Shown: positions 46,229-53,965, counted from the stretch's first letter. The stretch is 64,000 nt of DNA from Candidatus Peregrinibacteria bacterium HGW-Peregrinibacteria-1 (GCA_002839505.1 PGYE01000001.1:833995-897994), one strand, 5' to 3'. Program-made: numbers and translations. The notes: generated by a model not told the origin, from the letters alone.

Positions 46229-46869
46229 AGATAATTGATTCCACACCAGAAACTACAAACCAAGCTTTGCCATATCGCATGTATCTCCCGACCAATTATG
46301 AAAACAAAGAAGAATGGCCACTCATAGTTTTCCTTCATGGAAGCGGAGAACGAGGTAATGATCCAAATAAATTAGATAGATACGGTCTTACAAGCCTAAT
46401 AAAAAATAGGACAGATTTCCCATTTATCGTACTTGCACCCTTATGTCCTGCAGAAAAAAAGTGGGAGGCAATATACAACGAGGTAATGAGCTTAGTAGAC
46501 AATATAAGCCAAGCCCACAAAGTAAATCAGAAACAAATGTACTTAACAGGCATGAGCATGGGGGGAGCCGGCGTATGGCATTACGGAGTAACTAACCCAA
46601 ATAAATTTGCAGCGTATGCACCAATTGCAGGCTATATGCATAATCCAGATGAGGTGATTAAGTTAAAAGATAAACCTATTTGGGCTGCTCACGGAAAACA
46701 GGATAAAGCCATACCATTCAAAAAAGCGGAAGAAATCATAAATAAACTAACGGGGCAAAGCAACAAAGTAGTATTTAAAATCTATGAGACTGAAGGACAT
46801 GAAGTTTGCACTAATGCATATAAAGACGATGACTTATATAAATGGTTTTTAGAACAAATAGCACAATAG
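46225..46869 (+). CDS. Alpha/beta hydrolase (phospholipase/carboxylesterase type)
   Basis: 214 aa from the ATG at 46225, which overlaps the acetyltransferase stop; an upstream in-frame start at 46183 would lie inside that gene. WPLIVFLHGSGERG forms the oxyanion hole region; the nucleophile Ser is in TGMSMGGAG; AAHGKQDKAIP gives the Asp and EGHEV the His. Similar to PhoD-independent esterase/dienelactone-hydrolase-like enzymes. Substrate unknown. Last gene of the operon. Confidence 0.8.
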   Translation: MKIIDSTPETTNQALPYRMYLPTNYENKEEWPLIVFLHGSGERGNDPNKLDRYGLTSLIKNRTDFPFIVLAPLCPAEKKWEAIYNEVMSLVDNISQAHKVNQKQMYLTGMSMGGAGVWHYGVTNPNKFAAYAPIAGYMHNPDEVIKLKDKPIWAAHGKQDKAIPFKKAEEIINKLTGQSNKVVFKIYETEGHEVCTNAYKDDDLYKWFLEQIAQ

Positions 46870-46937
46870 ACCATTAAACTTCAAAGCCGCCCGTCTCTCA
46901 TAGGGAAGCGGGTCAACAGTGCTCGATTTTTTCCGTT

Positions 46938-47011
46938 TGGCTGGGGATGAGGGATTCGAACCCCCGATCACGGGACCAGAACCCGTTGCCTTACCACTTG
47001 GCCAATCCCCA
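46938..47011 (-). tRNA. tRNA-Gln (CTG anticodon)
   Basis: Cloverleaf on the minus strand, with the 3' CCA encoded (46938-46940). Acceptor TGGGGAT/ATCCCCA, anticodon loop TTCTGGT (anticodon CTG), T-loop TTCGAAT. The first pair is U1-A72, the identity element used by GatCAB. Lies 17 nt downstream of gmk on the same strand and may be processed from its transcript. Confidence 0.93.
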
Positions 47012-47028
47012 GTATTTACATAAATCAA

Positions 47029-47646
47029 CTACCCTAATTTCTCGATCTCATCAAGAACAATTTTCTCCACCTCCGCCACACAATCCATCGCCTGCCCCCA
47101 CAAATTCTCCACCTGATAATCACAATCATCCGCCATCGCAATCTCCTTTTTCGCGCTTTCCAAACGCTTTTTCAGCTCCTCATCACTCATCTCGCCTCTT
47201 CTCAAAATTCTCGCCACCAGCTCCTCATCACCACCGCCAACCTTAATGAAAATCGACACCAAATTCTCCTTCGGCACCAAATCCCGAATCGACACAAATC
47301 CCTGAATATCAACCTCCCTCATCACCGCCGCCCCGACTCTCAACGGCGCCAAAAACTCCTCTTTCACCGTTCCATAATAATGCTCCCCGTGCACCACCGC
47401 ATACTCCAAAAACTTCCCCTCCTCAATCATCACCTCAAACTCCTCCTTTCCAATAAAAAAATAAACATCCCCATTCTTTTCCCCCTCTCTCGGCGCCCGC
47501 GTCGTATATGAAACCGGATACACAAACCCCTTATACTTCCTCTTAAACTCCTCCATCACCGTCCCTTTCCCCGAACCCGACGGCCCCACCAACAAAAACA
47601 ACTTTCCCGAATACAAATCCGCCGTGTTTTCCAGCCCCTTTGACAT
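47029..47646 (-). CDS. gmk: Guanylate kinase
   Basis: Phosphorylates GMP to GDP. Walker A GPSGSGKGTVM (about 19-28), the GMP-binding SYTTRAPREGEKNGDVYFF and the lid Arg-rich region ILRRGEMSDEELKKRLESA. 205 aa is normal. Upstream of tRNA-Gln; divergent from the structured locus at 47761. Confidence 0.95.
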   Translation of the reverse strand: MSKGLENTADLYSGKLFLLVGPSGSGKGTVMEEFKRKYKGFVYPVSYTTRAPREGEKNGDVYFFIGKEEFEVMIEEGKFLEYAVVHGEHYYGTVKEEFLAPLRVGAAVMREVDIQGFVSIRDLVPKENLVSIFIKVGGGDEELVARILRRGEMSDEELKKRLESAKKEIAMADDCDYQVENLWGQAMDCVAEVEKIVLDEIEKLG

Positions 47647-47725
47647 ATTTTTTTAGTTAACAGAAAGCACTTTAATCATTTTAAGCCCTCAAATCAAACC
47701 TTAAATTAAAATATCCGCATAACCA

Positions 47726-47754
47726 TTGCATAAAAACCCAAAAACTGATATAAT
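47726..47754 (+). promoter_or_regulatory. Promoter of the hairpin-rich locus
   Basis: TTGCAT (47726-47731), 17-nt spacer, perfect TATAAT (47749-47754). Transcription would begin near 47761, immediately before the first hairpins. Confidence 0.62.
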
Positions 47755-47760
47755 TATCTA

Positions 47761-48262
47761 ATTTCAAAAATGACCTTTAACACCACAGCCTCCTCAAAAA
47801 CCTTTGAAAGTAGGGGCTAAAGGGATTGTATCAACCACACAAATACAATCTCTCTACTCCCTACTTTCCGCCTGGGCCCAACAACAAATATCCCTAGGCG
47901 AAAAGGTCCATCACTCCGTTTTGTTTATTCAAACCGGAAAACGATGGATAAAAACCAAAAAACAAACAAAAAAACTCGTCCGCGAAGCGGACACAAAAAC
48001 AAAAACAAAAAACTGAACGCATAAGCGCGCGTTGTAAAAGAAAGTGCTAGAACAGTGGGGAGGCGTGCCATTTTTTGCATCCGATGGATGACAAAAAGGC
48101 CAACACCTAAATGCCAAAAGAACGATTGGGGTTCGCAAAAGGCACACTGCTTCGTAAATCACAATTTCGATTGTGGATTACCAAGCGATACGAAGGGGCG
48201 TTCTAACCCACCTCTGACAATCCGAATGTGATTATCATGTGAAATGGATAGACGCCCCTTAC
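47761..48262 (+). ncRNA. Candidate large structured RNA, unassigned family
   Basis: Successive helices by pairing: 47806-47815 with 47859-47868 (10 bp) enclosing 47824-47830/47844-47850 (7 bp); 47869-47876/47892-47900; 47907-47911/47944-47948 with nested 47917-47926/47931-47943; 47978-47983/47987-47992 (GAA loop); 48016-48020/48029-48033; 48072-48082/48086-48097; 48112-48123/48131-48144; 48150-48156/48189-48195 with an inner UUCG-loop hairpin; 48193-48201/48252-48260. Motifs of RNase P, tmRNA, SRP and 6S RNA were not found. The promoter and the UUCG loop favour the + strand. Its end is uncertain: no U-tract terminator follows the last stem. Confidence 0.5.
47970..47992 (-). terminator. Terminator-like hairpin on the minus strand
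   Basis: GTCCGC-TTC-GCGGAC followed 3 nt later by a run of seven T on the minus strand. It could end the ssb transcript or a minus-strand RNA crossing this gap. On the + strand the same hairpin has no T-run. Confidence 0.5.
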
Positions 48263-48306
48263 TCTTTCAATTATGGTTGCCCAAAATTAAAGACGAAATC
48301 ATACAC

Positions 48307-48792
48307 CTAAAACGGCAAGTCGTCAATACTGACCTCTTCTTCACCTTGTCCACCATCGGCCGGCTTAAAACCGCCATCATCTCCTTGTTGAGCCGCCACG
48401 CCGGCCGCTCCTCCCGCCATAGCTCCGGCAGCCATATCACCACCTCCCATACTCTCACCCTTACGATCCAACATAATCATATTCTCCAAAACCACCTCTG
48501 TTCGGTATCTTTTCACACCATCTTGCCCCTCCCAATCTCTAGTTTGAAGTCGCCCCTCCACAAAAGCCTTGCCACCTTTTTTCAAGTATTGTCCACAAAT
48601 CTCAGCCAATTTTCCCCATGCTACCAAATTATGAAACTCTACCTTAGACTGCTTTTGACCACTATCGTCAGTCCAAGTACGGTTTGTAGCCAGACTAAAA
48701 GTCGTCACCATCTGCCCGGACGGAATCTGCTTCATTTCTGGATCGGCAGTTAAATTTCCAATTAATTGAACTCTGTTTAATGACATTGACAT
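48307..48792 (-). CDS. ssb: Single-stranded DNA-binding protein
   Basis: Coats ssDNA and recruits replication and repair proteins. OB-fold with NRVQLIGNLTADPEMKQIPS, the mid-strand VEFHNLVAWGKLAEICGQYL and VEGRLQTRDW; a Gly/Ala/Asp linker and the acidic DDLPF tail that binds partners such as RecO. 161 aa. The 48-aa membrane ORF starts upstream on the same strand. Confidence 0.95.
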   Translation of the reverse strand: MSMSLNRVQLIGNLTADPEMKQIPSGQMVTTFSLATNRTWTDDSGQKQSKVEFHNLVAWGKLAEICGQYLKKGGKAFVEGRLQTRDWEGQDGVKRYRTEVVLENMIMLDRKGESMGGGDMAAGAMAGGAAGVAAQQGDDGGFKPADGGQGEEEVSIDDLPF

Positions 48793-48889
48793 AAGATATT
48801 TTGATTAACGATTTACCTCCAAAATACCTTGTTAGCAGAAATTTACAACAGACTCCCCTCTTTAAGGATTGCGAAATTAATTTTTCCTT

Positions 48890-49036
48890 TTAAAAATCAA
48901 CACCATACTCCCCTATTATCATTGGCACACGACACAACTCCACCAAATCATAACGAAACCCCACATAACCAAATCCAAAAGCCACCACCATTCCCACTAC
49001 AAAAAGTCCCATTAATTTCCATTCTACAATAGACAT
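48890..49036 (-). CDS. Small single-TM membrane protein (48 aa)
   Basis: An open frame from ATG 49036 to TAA 48890 reads MSIVEWKLMGLFVVGMVVAF, with one hydrophobic helix (about 8-26) followed by GFGYVGFRYDLVELCRVP and ending VDF. It is G/T-rich like other minus-strand genes, has a typical N-in TM pattern, and lies 97 nt upstream of ssb. No family recognised. It fills most of the gap between ssb and the methyltransferase gene. Confidence 0.5.
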   Translation of the reverse strand: MSIVEWKLMGLFVVGMVVAFGFGYVGFRYDLVELCRVPMIIGEYGVDF

Positions 49037-49071
49037 TTTTCTGATATAAGCTAACATACAAAAAATTTATT

Positions 49072-50256
49072 ATGAATTACTACGCCTTTCAACTCGGCCG
49101 CCAACCCAAGATCTGCCTGCATGAGCTGCGCTCCATCCTGCCCAATGACTCCTTCGAAACCAAAATCGGCGAATTTGCACTCTTCAAGCTATCTTCAAGC
49201 ATAGACTTCCCCAAGCTCCAACAACGACTCGGCGGCACCATTAAGATTGTCGAAATCACCGACACCCTCAGCAACGACAGCACCGTTGAGGATTTCAAAA
49301 CAGTACTTGAAAGAATTCTCATTGATGAGTTCACTGACAGATCCGGGAAAATCCCCTTCGGCCTAACACTCGAAAATTTCAAAGGTCAACAATTCTCTTA
49401 TACCAAGCAGTTATTAAGTTTTTCTAAAAAAATCCTAAAATCCCTCGACCTCAATAGCCGCTTCATCAACAAAAACTTCGCCCCACCGGGCTCCGCCGCC
49501 ATCCACAAAAGCAAAGCCCTCACCAAAGGAATCGACCTCAACATCCTCAAAGGCAACCTCGAAACCTACCTCGGAAAAACCATCACCCTCCAAGACATCG
49601 ACTTCTACTCCATCCGTGACTACGAAAAACCCATCCGCGACGCCAAAATCGGCATGACCCCACCCAAGCTCGCTCAAATCATGATCAACTTCATCTCCCC
49701 AAAACTCGACAACAAAAAGCCCTGGACCATCTACGACCCCTTCTCAGGCACCGGCACATACCTCATCGAAGCCAACCTCATGGGATTCAACGCCATCGGC
49801 AGCGACAACAACCCCGACATGGTCCACGCCTCCGAAACCAACTGCAAATGGTTCAAAAACAACTACAAATCCACCGCCCAATTCCAAATTTTTGAAAAAG
49901 ATGTCCAAGAACTCACCGCCCACGACCTCAACACTCAACCCGACTGCATCGTCACCGAAAGCTACCTCGGCCCACCCCAACACTCCTTCCCTGACCGCCC
50001 CACCCAAGACCAAATCTTCGAACACCTCACCCAGCTTCACAAAGTGTGGCTACCCAAAGCCCACAAAATCCTACCCCCAAGAGGAAAAATTGCCATCTGC
50101 CTCCCCGCCTTCCAAAACAAAAGCACCCTCATCTACCACCCCACCTTCAAAAAAATCGCCCAAAACTCCGGCTTCCGCATCACCGAAATATTCACCTACA
50201 GCCGCGCCGACCAGGTCGTCGCCCGCAACATCCTCGTCCTCGAAAAAACACCCTAG
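49072..50256 (+). CDS. TRM11-like RNA/DNA methyltransferase
   Basis: 394 aa. The N-terminal region (about 1-170) resembles a ferredoxin-like/THUMP-type RNA-binding part. The C-terminal Rossmann methyltransferase has motif I DPFSGTGTYLIEA, the SAM-binding GSDNNPDM and motif IV TESYLGPP in place of the NPPY/DPPY core, as in TRM11-related proteins. Probable N2-guanosine tRNA methyltransferase, target position unknown. The preceding 48-aa ORF is divergent. Confidence 0.75.
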   Translation: MNYYAFQLGRQPKICLHELRSILPNDSFETKIGEFALFKLSSSIDFPKLQQRLGGTIKIVEITDTLSNDSTVEDFKTVLERILIDEFTDRSGKIPFGLTLENFKGQQFSYTKQLLSFSKKILKSLDLNSRFINKNFAPPGSAAIHKSKALTKGIDLNILKGNLETYLGKTITLQDIDFYSIRDYEKPIRDAKIGMTPPKLAQIMINFISPKLDNKKPWTIYDPFSGTGTYLIEANLMGFNAIGSDNNPDMVHASETNCKWFKNNYKSTAQFQIFEKDVQELTAHDLNTQPDCIVTESYLGPPQHSFPDRPTQDQIFEHLTQLHKVWLPKAHKILPPRGKIAICLPAFQNKSTLIYHPTFKKIAQNSGFRITEIFTYSRADQVVARNILVLEKTP

Positions 50257-50335
50257 TTGGCGACCTGAAACGCACTGAAAAAATAATATTGAAAACCTCA
50301 AACAACTTCCGTATATTACCCCCGTTGTCAAATAA

Positions 50336-50410
50336 TCCTCTGTAGCTCAGCGGTAGAGCAACCGGCTGTTAACCGGTAGGTCACTGGTTCGAATCCAGTC
50401 GGGGGAGCCA
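50336..50410 (+). tRNA. tRNA-Asn (GTT anticodon)
   Basis: Full cloverleaf, 75 nt with encoded CCA. Acceptor TCCTCTG/CGGGGGA uses two G-U pairs; anticodon loop CTGTTAA (anticodon GTT), T-loop TTCGAAT. It follows the methyltransferase gene by 79 nt. Confidence 0.95.
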
Positions 50411-50452
50411 TTTTAGTACACCTCTACATCCAGACCCGCACTTCACCACACT

Positions 50453-51118
50453 ATGAAAAAACTATTTCTCCATAGTGACCAAATTGATGAAAGCACTCAG
50501 CTTGATCAGGCGCTCCTAAAGATTTTTTCAGGTACAACACCAAAAATAGGATACATTCCATCCCAATCTGACCCCACAAGACATTTTTTTAAACGAAAAA
50601 TTGAATGGTACCAACAATTTGGCATTCCAGATTTGTTCTACTTTGATCTTGATGAAGAATATGACGAAGATAATATCCCCAAATTATTATCTTGCGACGC
50701 TATATTTCTTTCCGGTGGCAACACCTTCACTTTTCTAAGCCTACTTAAAAAACGCAGCTTTATACCAATACTCCGTCAGTTTGTTGATAATGGTGGCATT
50801 TTAATTGGTCTTTCTGCAGGCAGTATTCTCATGTCCGAATCGATAGCTACAACGACAATCGATGCTGATATTAGTGATGATCAGAATTGTGTTGGGCTAA
50901 CAGACCTCTCGGCATTAGCATTGAATAACTTTGATTTTTTCCCTCATTTTGATGGCAACAATGAAATCAAAGAAAAACTCAAAACATACTCAAAAGAAAG
51001 CGGAAAAACCATTTATGCCTGCAATGACGGTGATGGCATTTTCGTAGACGGCAAAGATCTTCACTTCTTTGGTGAGGTCTGGGCGATCAAAGATGGCAAA
51101 ATTACCCCAGCTGTTTGA
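50453..51118 (+). CDS. Peptidase E-like protein (family S51)
   Basis: 221 aa. A Rossmann-like fold with nucleophile Ser121 in LIGLSAGSILMSES and the upstream SGGNTFTFL typical of S51 dipeptidases (Asp-X) and cyanophycinases. FFPHFDGN supplies the catalytic His region. T-rich coding strand, unlike flanking host genes, so possibly acquired. It stands alone between tRNA-Asn and a hypothetical gene. Confidence 0.83.
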   Translation: MKKLFLHSDQIDESTQLDQALLKIFSGTTPKIGYIPSQSDPTRHFFKRKIEWYQQFGIPDLFYFDLDEEYDEDNIPKLLSCDAIFLSGGNTFTFLSLLKKRSFIPILRQFVDNGGILIGLSAGSILMSESIATTTIDADISDDQNCVGLTDLSALALNNFDFFPHFDGNNEIKEKLKTYSKESGKTIYACNDGDGIFVDGKDLHFFGEVWAIKDGKITPAV

Positions 51119-51183
51119 CGAATAACATTAAAGACTGTTCCACATTGGCCGCTCCCCAAAGTGGATTTTCAGTAAACCACCAA

Positions 51184-51687
51184 CTATTTTTTACCACTCC
51201 TATTCCTATATTCTTCCACAACTTCACCTAACACATCGTCCACACAAGCTATTGCACGCTCTCCGATCATCAGTTGTGCCTGTTGGACAGGAAGTGTATT
51301 AGGATCATCTGGATCCAAAAGTCTCAATCCAACATCTTGTAACCCCTCATTCATAAGCTTACGTGCCTCTGGATCTCTCATAAAACCATCCATAATCCTT
51401 CTCAAATCATCAAATGCATATTTCATCGAAAGATCATGCGCTGCCATACAATCAATTACCGCCTCTTCATCACCTGCATTAACCTTTTCCATAAGATATG
51501 CATAGTGATTCAATGAACCCCAGCTTCCAACTATTTGCTCCAAAGCAATCACCTCCTCTCGAGTCATTGTCTCCGATCGTATTGTTTTCTTTGCAAACAA
51601 ATCCTCAAATACTCCAAATGCTTCCCTCTCCGCTTCATCCAGCATGCTATCAAGCTCATCATTTGAAGGCACATATATATCTACCAT
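51184..51687 (-). CDS. Hypothetical acidic helical protein
   Basis: 167 aa, rich in Glu/Asp/Ala/Met, predicted all-helical (DELDSMLDEAEREAFGVFED, VDDVLGEVVEEYRNR). No family recognised. It starts 93 nt downstream of the multi-helix RNA element when read on the minus strand, so it may share its transcript. Confidence 0.6.
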   Translation of the reverse strand: MVDIYVPSNDELDSMLDEAEREAFGVFEDLFAKKTIRSETMTREEVIALEQIVGSWGSLNHYAYLMEKVNAGDEEAVIDCMAAHDLSMKYAFDDLRRIMDGFMRDPEARKLMNEGLQDVGLRLLDPDDPNTLPVQQAQLMIGERAIACVDDVLGEVVEEYRNRSGKK

Positions 51688-52132
51688 ATAATTATATTAC
51701 AAATTTATCATTGCTACTGTACCGCAAATTAAGAAAATGTCAGCCTTGTTGAACTTGCAGCTAACTACCCTTTCTACCAGGGCGCAATCTTATTCTGTTT
51801 AGGCATATCGGAGCCTTTGCGGGCCGGTGCCTCTCACAGACTTAATTCATGGTAATCTTCGCCTATCACTTATTTTGCGTCATCGCGATTATGTCGAGCG
51901 ATCATGCATCGCGAGACATGGGCAAGGCGTACATGTTAGCCGCAGCCCACTTAATCGCTTAAAGCAAAATAAGTATGGTGAAGATCACCTAAAGGCGAGA
52001 TCTGAGGTGCAATTTCCCGCTGGGGAAATTGACACCGTCCCAAACAGAATAAGATTGCACCCCACATTTTTTGTATTGCTATAAATCCCTAATAAGCATA
52101 GATTGCATCTCAATTAAAATATCTCTCACAAA
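51688..52132. other. 445-bp gap containing the multi-helix RNA element
   Basis: No protein gene. The element occupies 51780-52062. The remaining 70 nt before the CxxC protein and 92 nt before the hypothetical gene are AT-rich; no clear promoter was found in either orientation. Confidence 0.6.
51780..52062 (-). ncRNA. Candidate multi-branched structured RNA (283 nt)
   Basis: The ends pair over 24 bp (51780-51803 with 52039-52062). Inside are P2 52006-52036 (13 bp, one bulge), P3 51851-51860/51980-51989 extended by 51868-51878/51964-51974 (11 bp perfect), two branches inside P3 (51891-51919 with a 5-nt loop and 51920-51948), and a smaller stem 51801-51832. Three pairs in P1 and P3 (51783/52059, 51801/52041, 51854/51986) are G.U when read as minus-strand RNA but A.C mismatches on the + strand, which points to the minus strand. 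No RNase P, tmRNA, SRP or 6S signature. A DNA element with terminal inverted repeats (MITE-like) is the alternative. Confidence 0.55.
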
Positions 52133-52561
52133 ATGGTAAATCACAACAAAGGACGCAACGCCGGCAAAGGTCCCAAAAAATATGCCCAAAAAGGCCCGAC
52201 TGGAAGCAATTTTGCCTCAAGAAAATACGATAAAAAATCTGACGAACGCAGCTTCAGACCCTCAAGATTTGCCGACAGAGACTCCGACAATAGAGCTCCA
52301 AGAGTAACCATGCACGAAACCGAGTGCAGCAGTTGCGGAAGAGACTGCCGAGTTCCTTTTAGACCCAGCGGCGAAAAACCCGTTTACTGCAGTGACTGTT
52401 TTCAAAAAGACAATGACAGATCAAAAAACAACCAACCCCGAGCATTCACAAAAGATAACTTCAAAGCGCCAAAATTCAAACAAGCAAGCCCCTCCTCCAT
52501 CACCTCTGAACAGTTTGAAATCCTCAACGCAAAGCTCGATAAGATTCTAGATCGCCTTTAG
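52133..52561 (+). CDS. CxxC-x17-CxxC zinc-ribbon protein
   Basis: 142 aa. A basic Lys/Arg/Gly N-terminus is followed by the zinc ribbon TECSSCGRDC, VPFRPSGEKPVYCSDCFQK (about 62-90), the pattern known as the cxxc_20_cxxc domain, frequent in CPR genomes. A C-terminal helix (SEQFEILNAKLDKILDRL) follows. Probably nucleic-acid binding; function unknown. The last 38 nt overlap the convergent hypothetical gene. Confidence 0.8.
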   Translation: MVNHNKGRNAGKGPKKYAQKGPTGSNFASRKYDKKSDERSFRPSRFADRDSDNRAPRVTMHETECSSCGRDCRVPFRPSGEKPVYCSDCFQKDNDRSKNNQPRAFTKDNFKAPKFKQASPSSITSEQFEILNAKLDKILDRL

Positions 52562-53348
52562 GCTCCTCCGGCTTCAAATGAAACTTTACGAAATTTGCCC
52601 TTTGAGAAGGAGTAAAATAGTCAAATTTGTCCGCCAAAGCCTCGACTTCTTCAAGAGTCTGTGGCTTTTTCCCATAAAAAACATCCCCCAAATCATCAAT
52701 AAATCTGATGTTTCCCCCGCTCCCTAAAAACGCCCGTAACTTCTTCCCCGGAACCAATTTATCCAATTTGTTATAAAAACTCATCGGCAAAGAAATAACT
52801 TCCGCATCAATCGTCTTACAACCTGCCTCTTTAACCAAAACTTTCGAATCATCAGAAATACTCAACGCCGTAACAAAATACTTTGTCGCACTCTTCCATC
52901 TCCAACCATCCGGTAACTCCATATCAGGACTCACCGAAACTCTATTATCCCAATGCCAATTTGCCGCACCAATCAAAGTTTTCGAAGTACCCGCAGAAGT
53001 ATCCAGCACAAAAGTAACACTTCCCGGTTTTGGCAATTCCGGAGGAGCATAAACCGTCTCACCACTAATACCCATCACCGAATAACTGACAACATAACCC
53101 AATCTTGCAAGCATATCACCAAGCTCTCCATCATCAAATTGATGAATCAGATAACCCGACCTCAAAGCATACTGCAAATCAATATGAGCTCCCTTCGGAA
53201 TATTTTTATCACAAATAATATTTATCAATTTCGCGTTCATCATGCGCACACTGGTCGTCAAAACCTCCTCAATTTCTTGCTTCTCCACCGCTTCAGCAAT
53301 CGCCATATTATCCAATCCAACTCCCAAAGAATTATCCAATCTGCTCAT
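52524..53348 (-). CDS. Hypothetical protein (274 aa)
   Basis: Soluble, mixed alpha/beta. Visible segments: IPKGAHIDLQYALRSGYLIH, a GSVTFVLDTSAGTSKTLIGA stretch with a Ser/Thr-Lys loop, and a C-terminal FTPSQRANFVKFHLKPEEPK. I do not recognise a family. It precedes the LOG-like gene in reverse, with a 9-nt gap, so the two form an operon. Confidence 0.6.
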   Translation of the reverse strand: MSRLDNSLGVGLDNMAIAEAVEKQEIEEVLTTSVRMMNAKLINIICDKNIPKGAHIDLQYALRSGYLIHQFDDGELGDMLARLGYVVSYSVMGISGETVYAPPELPKPGSVTFVLDTSAGTSKTLIGAANWHWDNRVSVSPDMELPDGWRWKSATKYFVTALSISDDSKVLVKEAGCKTIDAEVISLPMSFYNKLDKLVPGKKLRAFLGSGGNIRFIDDLGDVFYGKKPQTLEEVEALADKFDYFTPSQRANFVKFHLKPEEPKGDLESYRALR

Positions 53349-53357
53349 AAAAAATTT

Positions 53358-53885
53358 TTAATGAAAAACAGCCCTTACCAATTCCTCCGGATCCGCGCTC
53401 CGAACAATCTCTGGATAATGATCCCAAGAAAGATCCAAAACCTGATCCAAAATTTCATCAATCCCTCCACTATTATCCAAAACCGCAATTCGTTTCCCAT
53501 ATTTCAAAGCAATCGTCAATTCCATCAAAGTACCGCTTCCTTTCCCCATAAAAATACAGACATCTGCACTCTTCACCAGTACAAAATTCCGTCCCTCTCC
53601 CAACCCCGTATAAACCACCAAATCAAAAATACCTTCATCCATCCCCGGATAAAGCTTTAAATTTTCCTCCCAATTATTTCCAACAGAAAACCCCACACTC
53701 ATATCACCTCCTAAAGCCTTATAGCCCACACAGGCCGCCTCGGGATATCCCGTACAAGCCCCTGTCAACAAAACATGTCCGTTGGCAGCAATCAACTCAC
53801 CCAATCTCTCAACTCTCATTAAAACATCCTCTCGCAAATCCCCTTTTGAAGCACCGCAGATTGCAACTTTTAAACGCTTTGCCAT
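53358..53885 (-). CDS. LOG/SLOG-family Rossmann protein
   Basis: 175 aa. The N-terminal strand and glycine loop VAICGASKG, the GACTGYPEAACVGYKALGG region and IFMGKGSGTLMELTIALKYG match TIGR00725-type SLOG proteins related to LOG phosphoribohydrolases and DprA. The active-site PGGxGTxxE of true LOG reads GKGSGTLMELT, so it may bind a nucleotide without LOG activity. First of a two-gene operon with the 274-aa hypothetical. Confidence 0.75.
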   Translation of the reverse strand: MAKRLKVAICGASKGDLREDVLMRVERLGELIAANGHVLLTGACTGYPEAACVGYKALGGDMSVGFSVGNNWEENLKLYPGMDEGIFDLVVYTGLGEGRNFVLVKSADVCIFMGKGSGTLMELTIALKYGKRIAVLDNSGGIDEILDQVLDLSWDHYPEIVRSADPEELVRAVFH

Positions 53886-53965
53886 CCTCGTTAATTAAAC
53901 ATTATGACACCAGAATCCTACCTAAGAAATAACTTCAGTCAACCATAATAACTTTTTAAATCGCG

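Larger units (their letters stand above)
47647..48306. other. 660-bp gap between gmk and ssb with a hairpin-rich locus
   Basis: No convincing protein gene. Contains a + strand promoter (47726), a chain of hairpins (47761-48262) and a minus-strand terminator-like hairpin at 47970-47992. A 70-codon frame (47804-48016) was rejected as a gene because it runs through the hairpins and ends in a low-complexity Lys/Thr tail. Confidence 0.5.

Noticed and set aside
47804-48016. 70-codon ORF starting with TTG
   Set aside because: It runs through several perfect hairpins, has a low-complexity Lys/Thr tail and needs a TTG start; the region is better explained as structured RNA.
47761-48262. RNase P RNA, tmRNA or SRP RNA
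   Set aside because: The conserved GAGGAAAGTCC, tRNA-like TTCGA arm with CCA, and GGAAGG-AGCAGCC motifs are absent.
49435-50040. Minus-strand ORFs opposite the methyltransferase gene
   Set aside because: Val/Gly/Phe-rich shadows of the A/C-rich coding strand; the methyltransferase motifs decide the frame.
51780-52062. Retron msr-msd or integron attC
   Set aside because: No reverse transcriptase or integrase gene nearby, and the helix order does not match either type.
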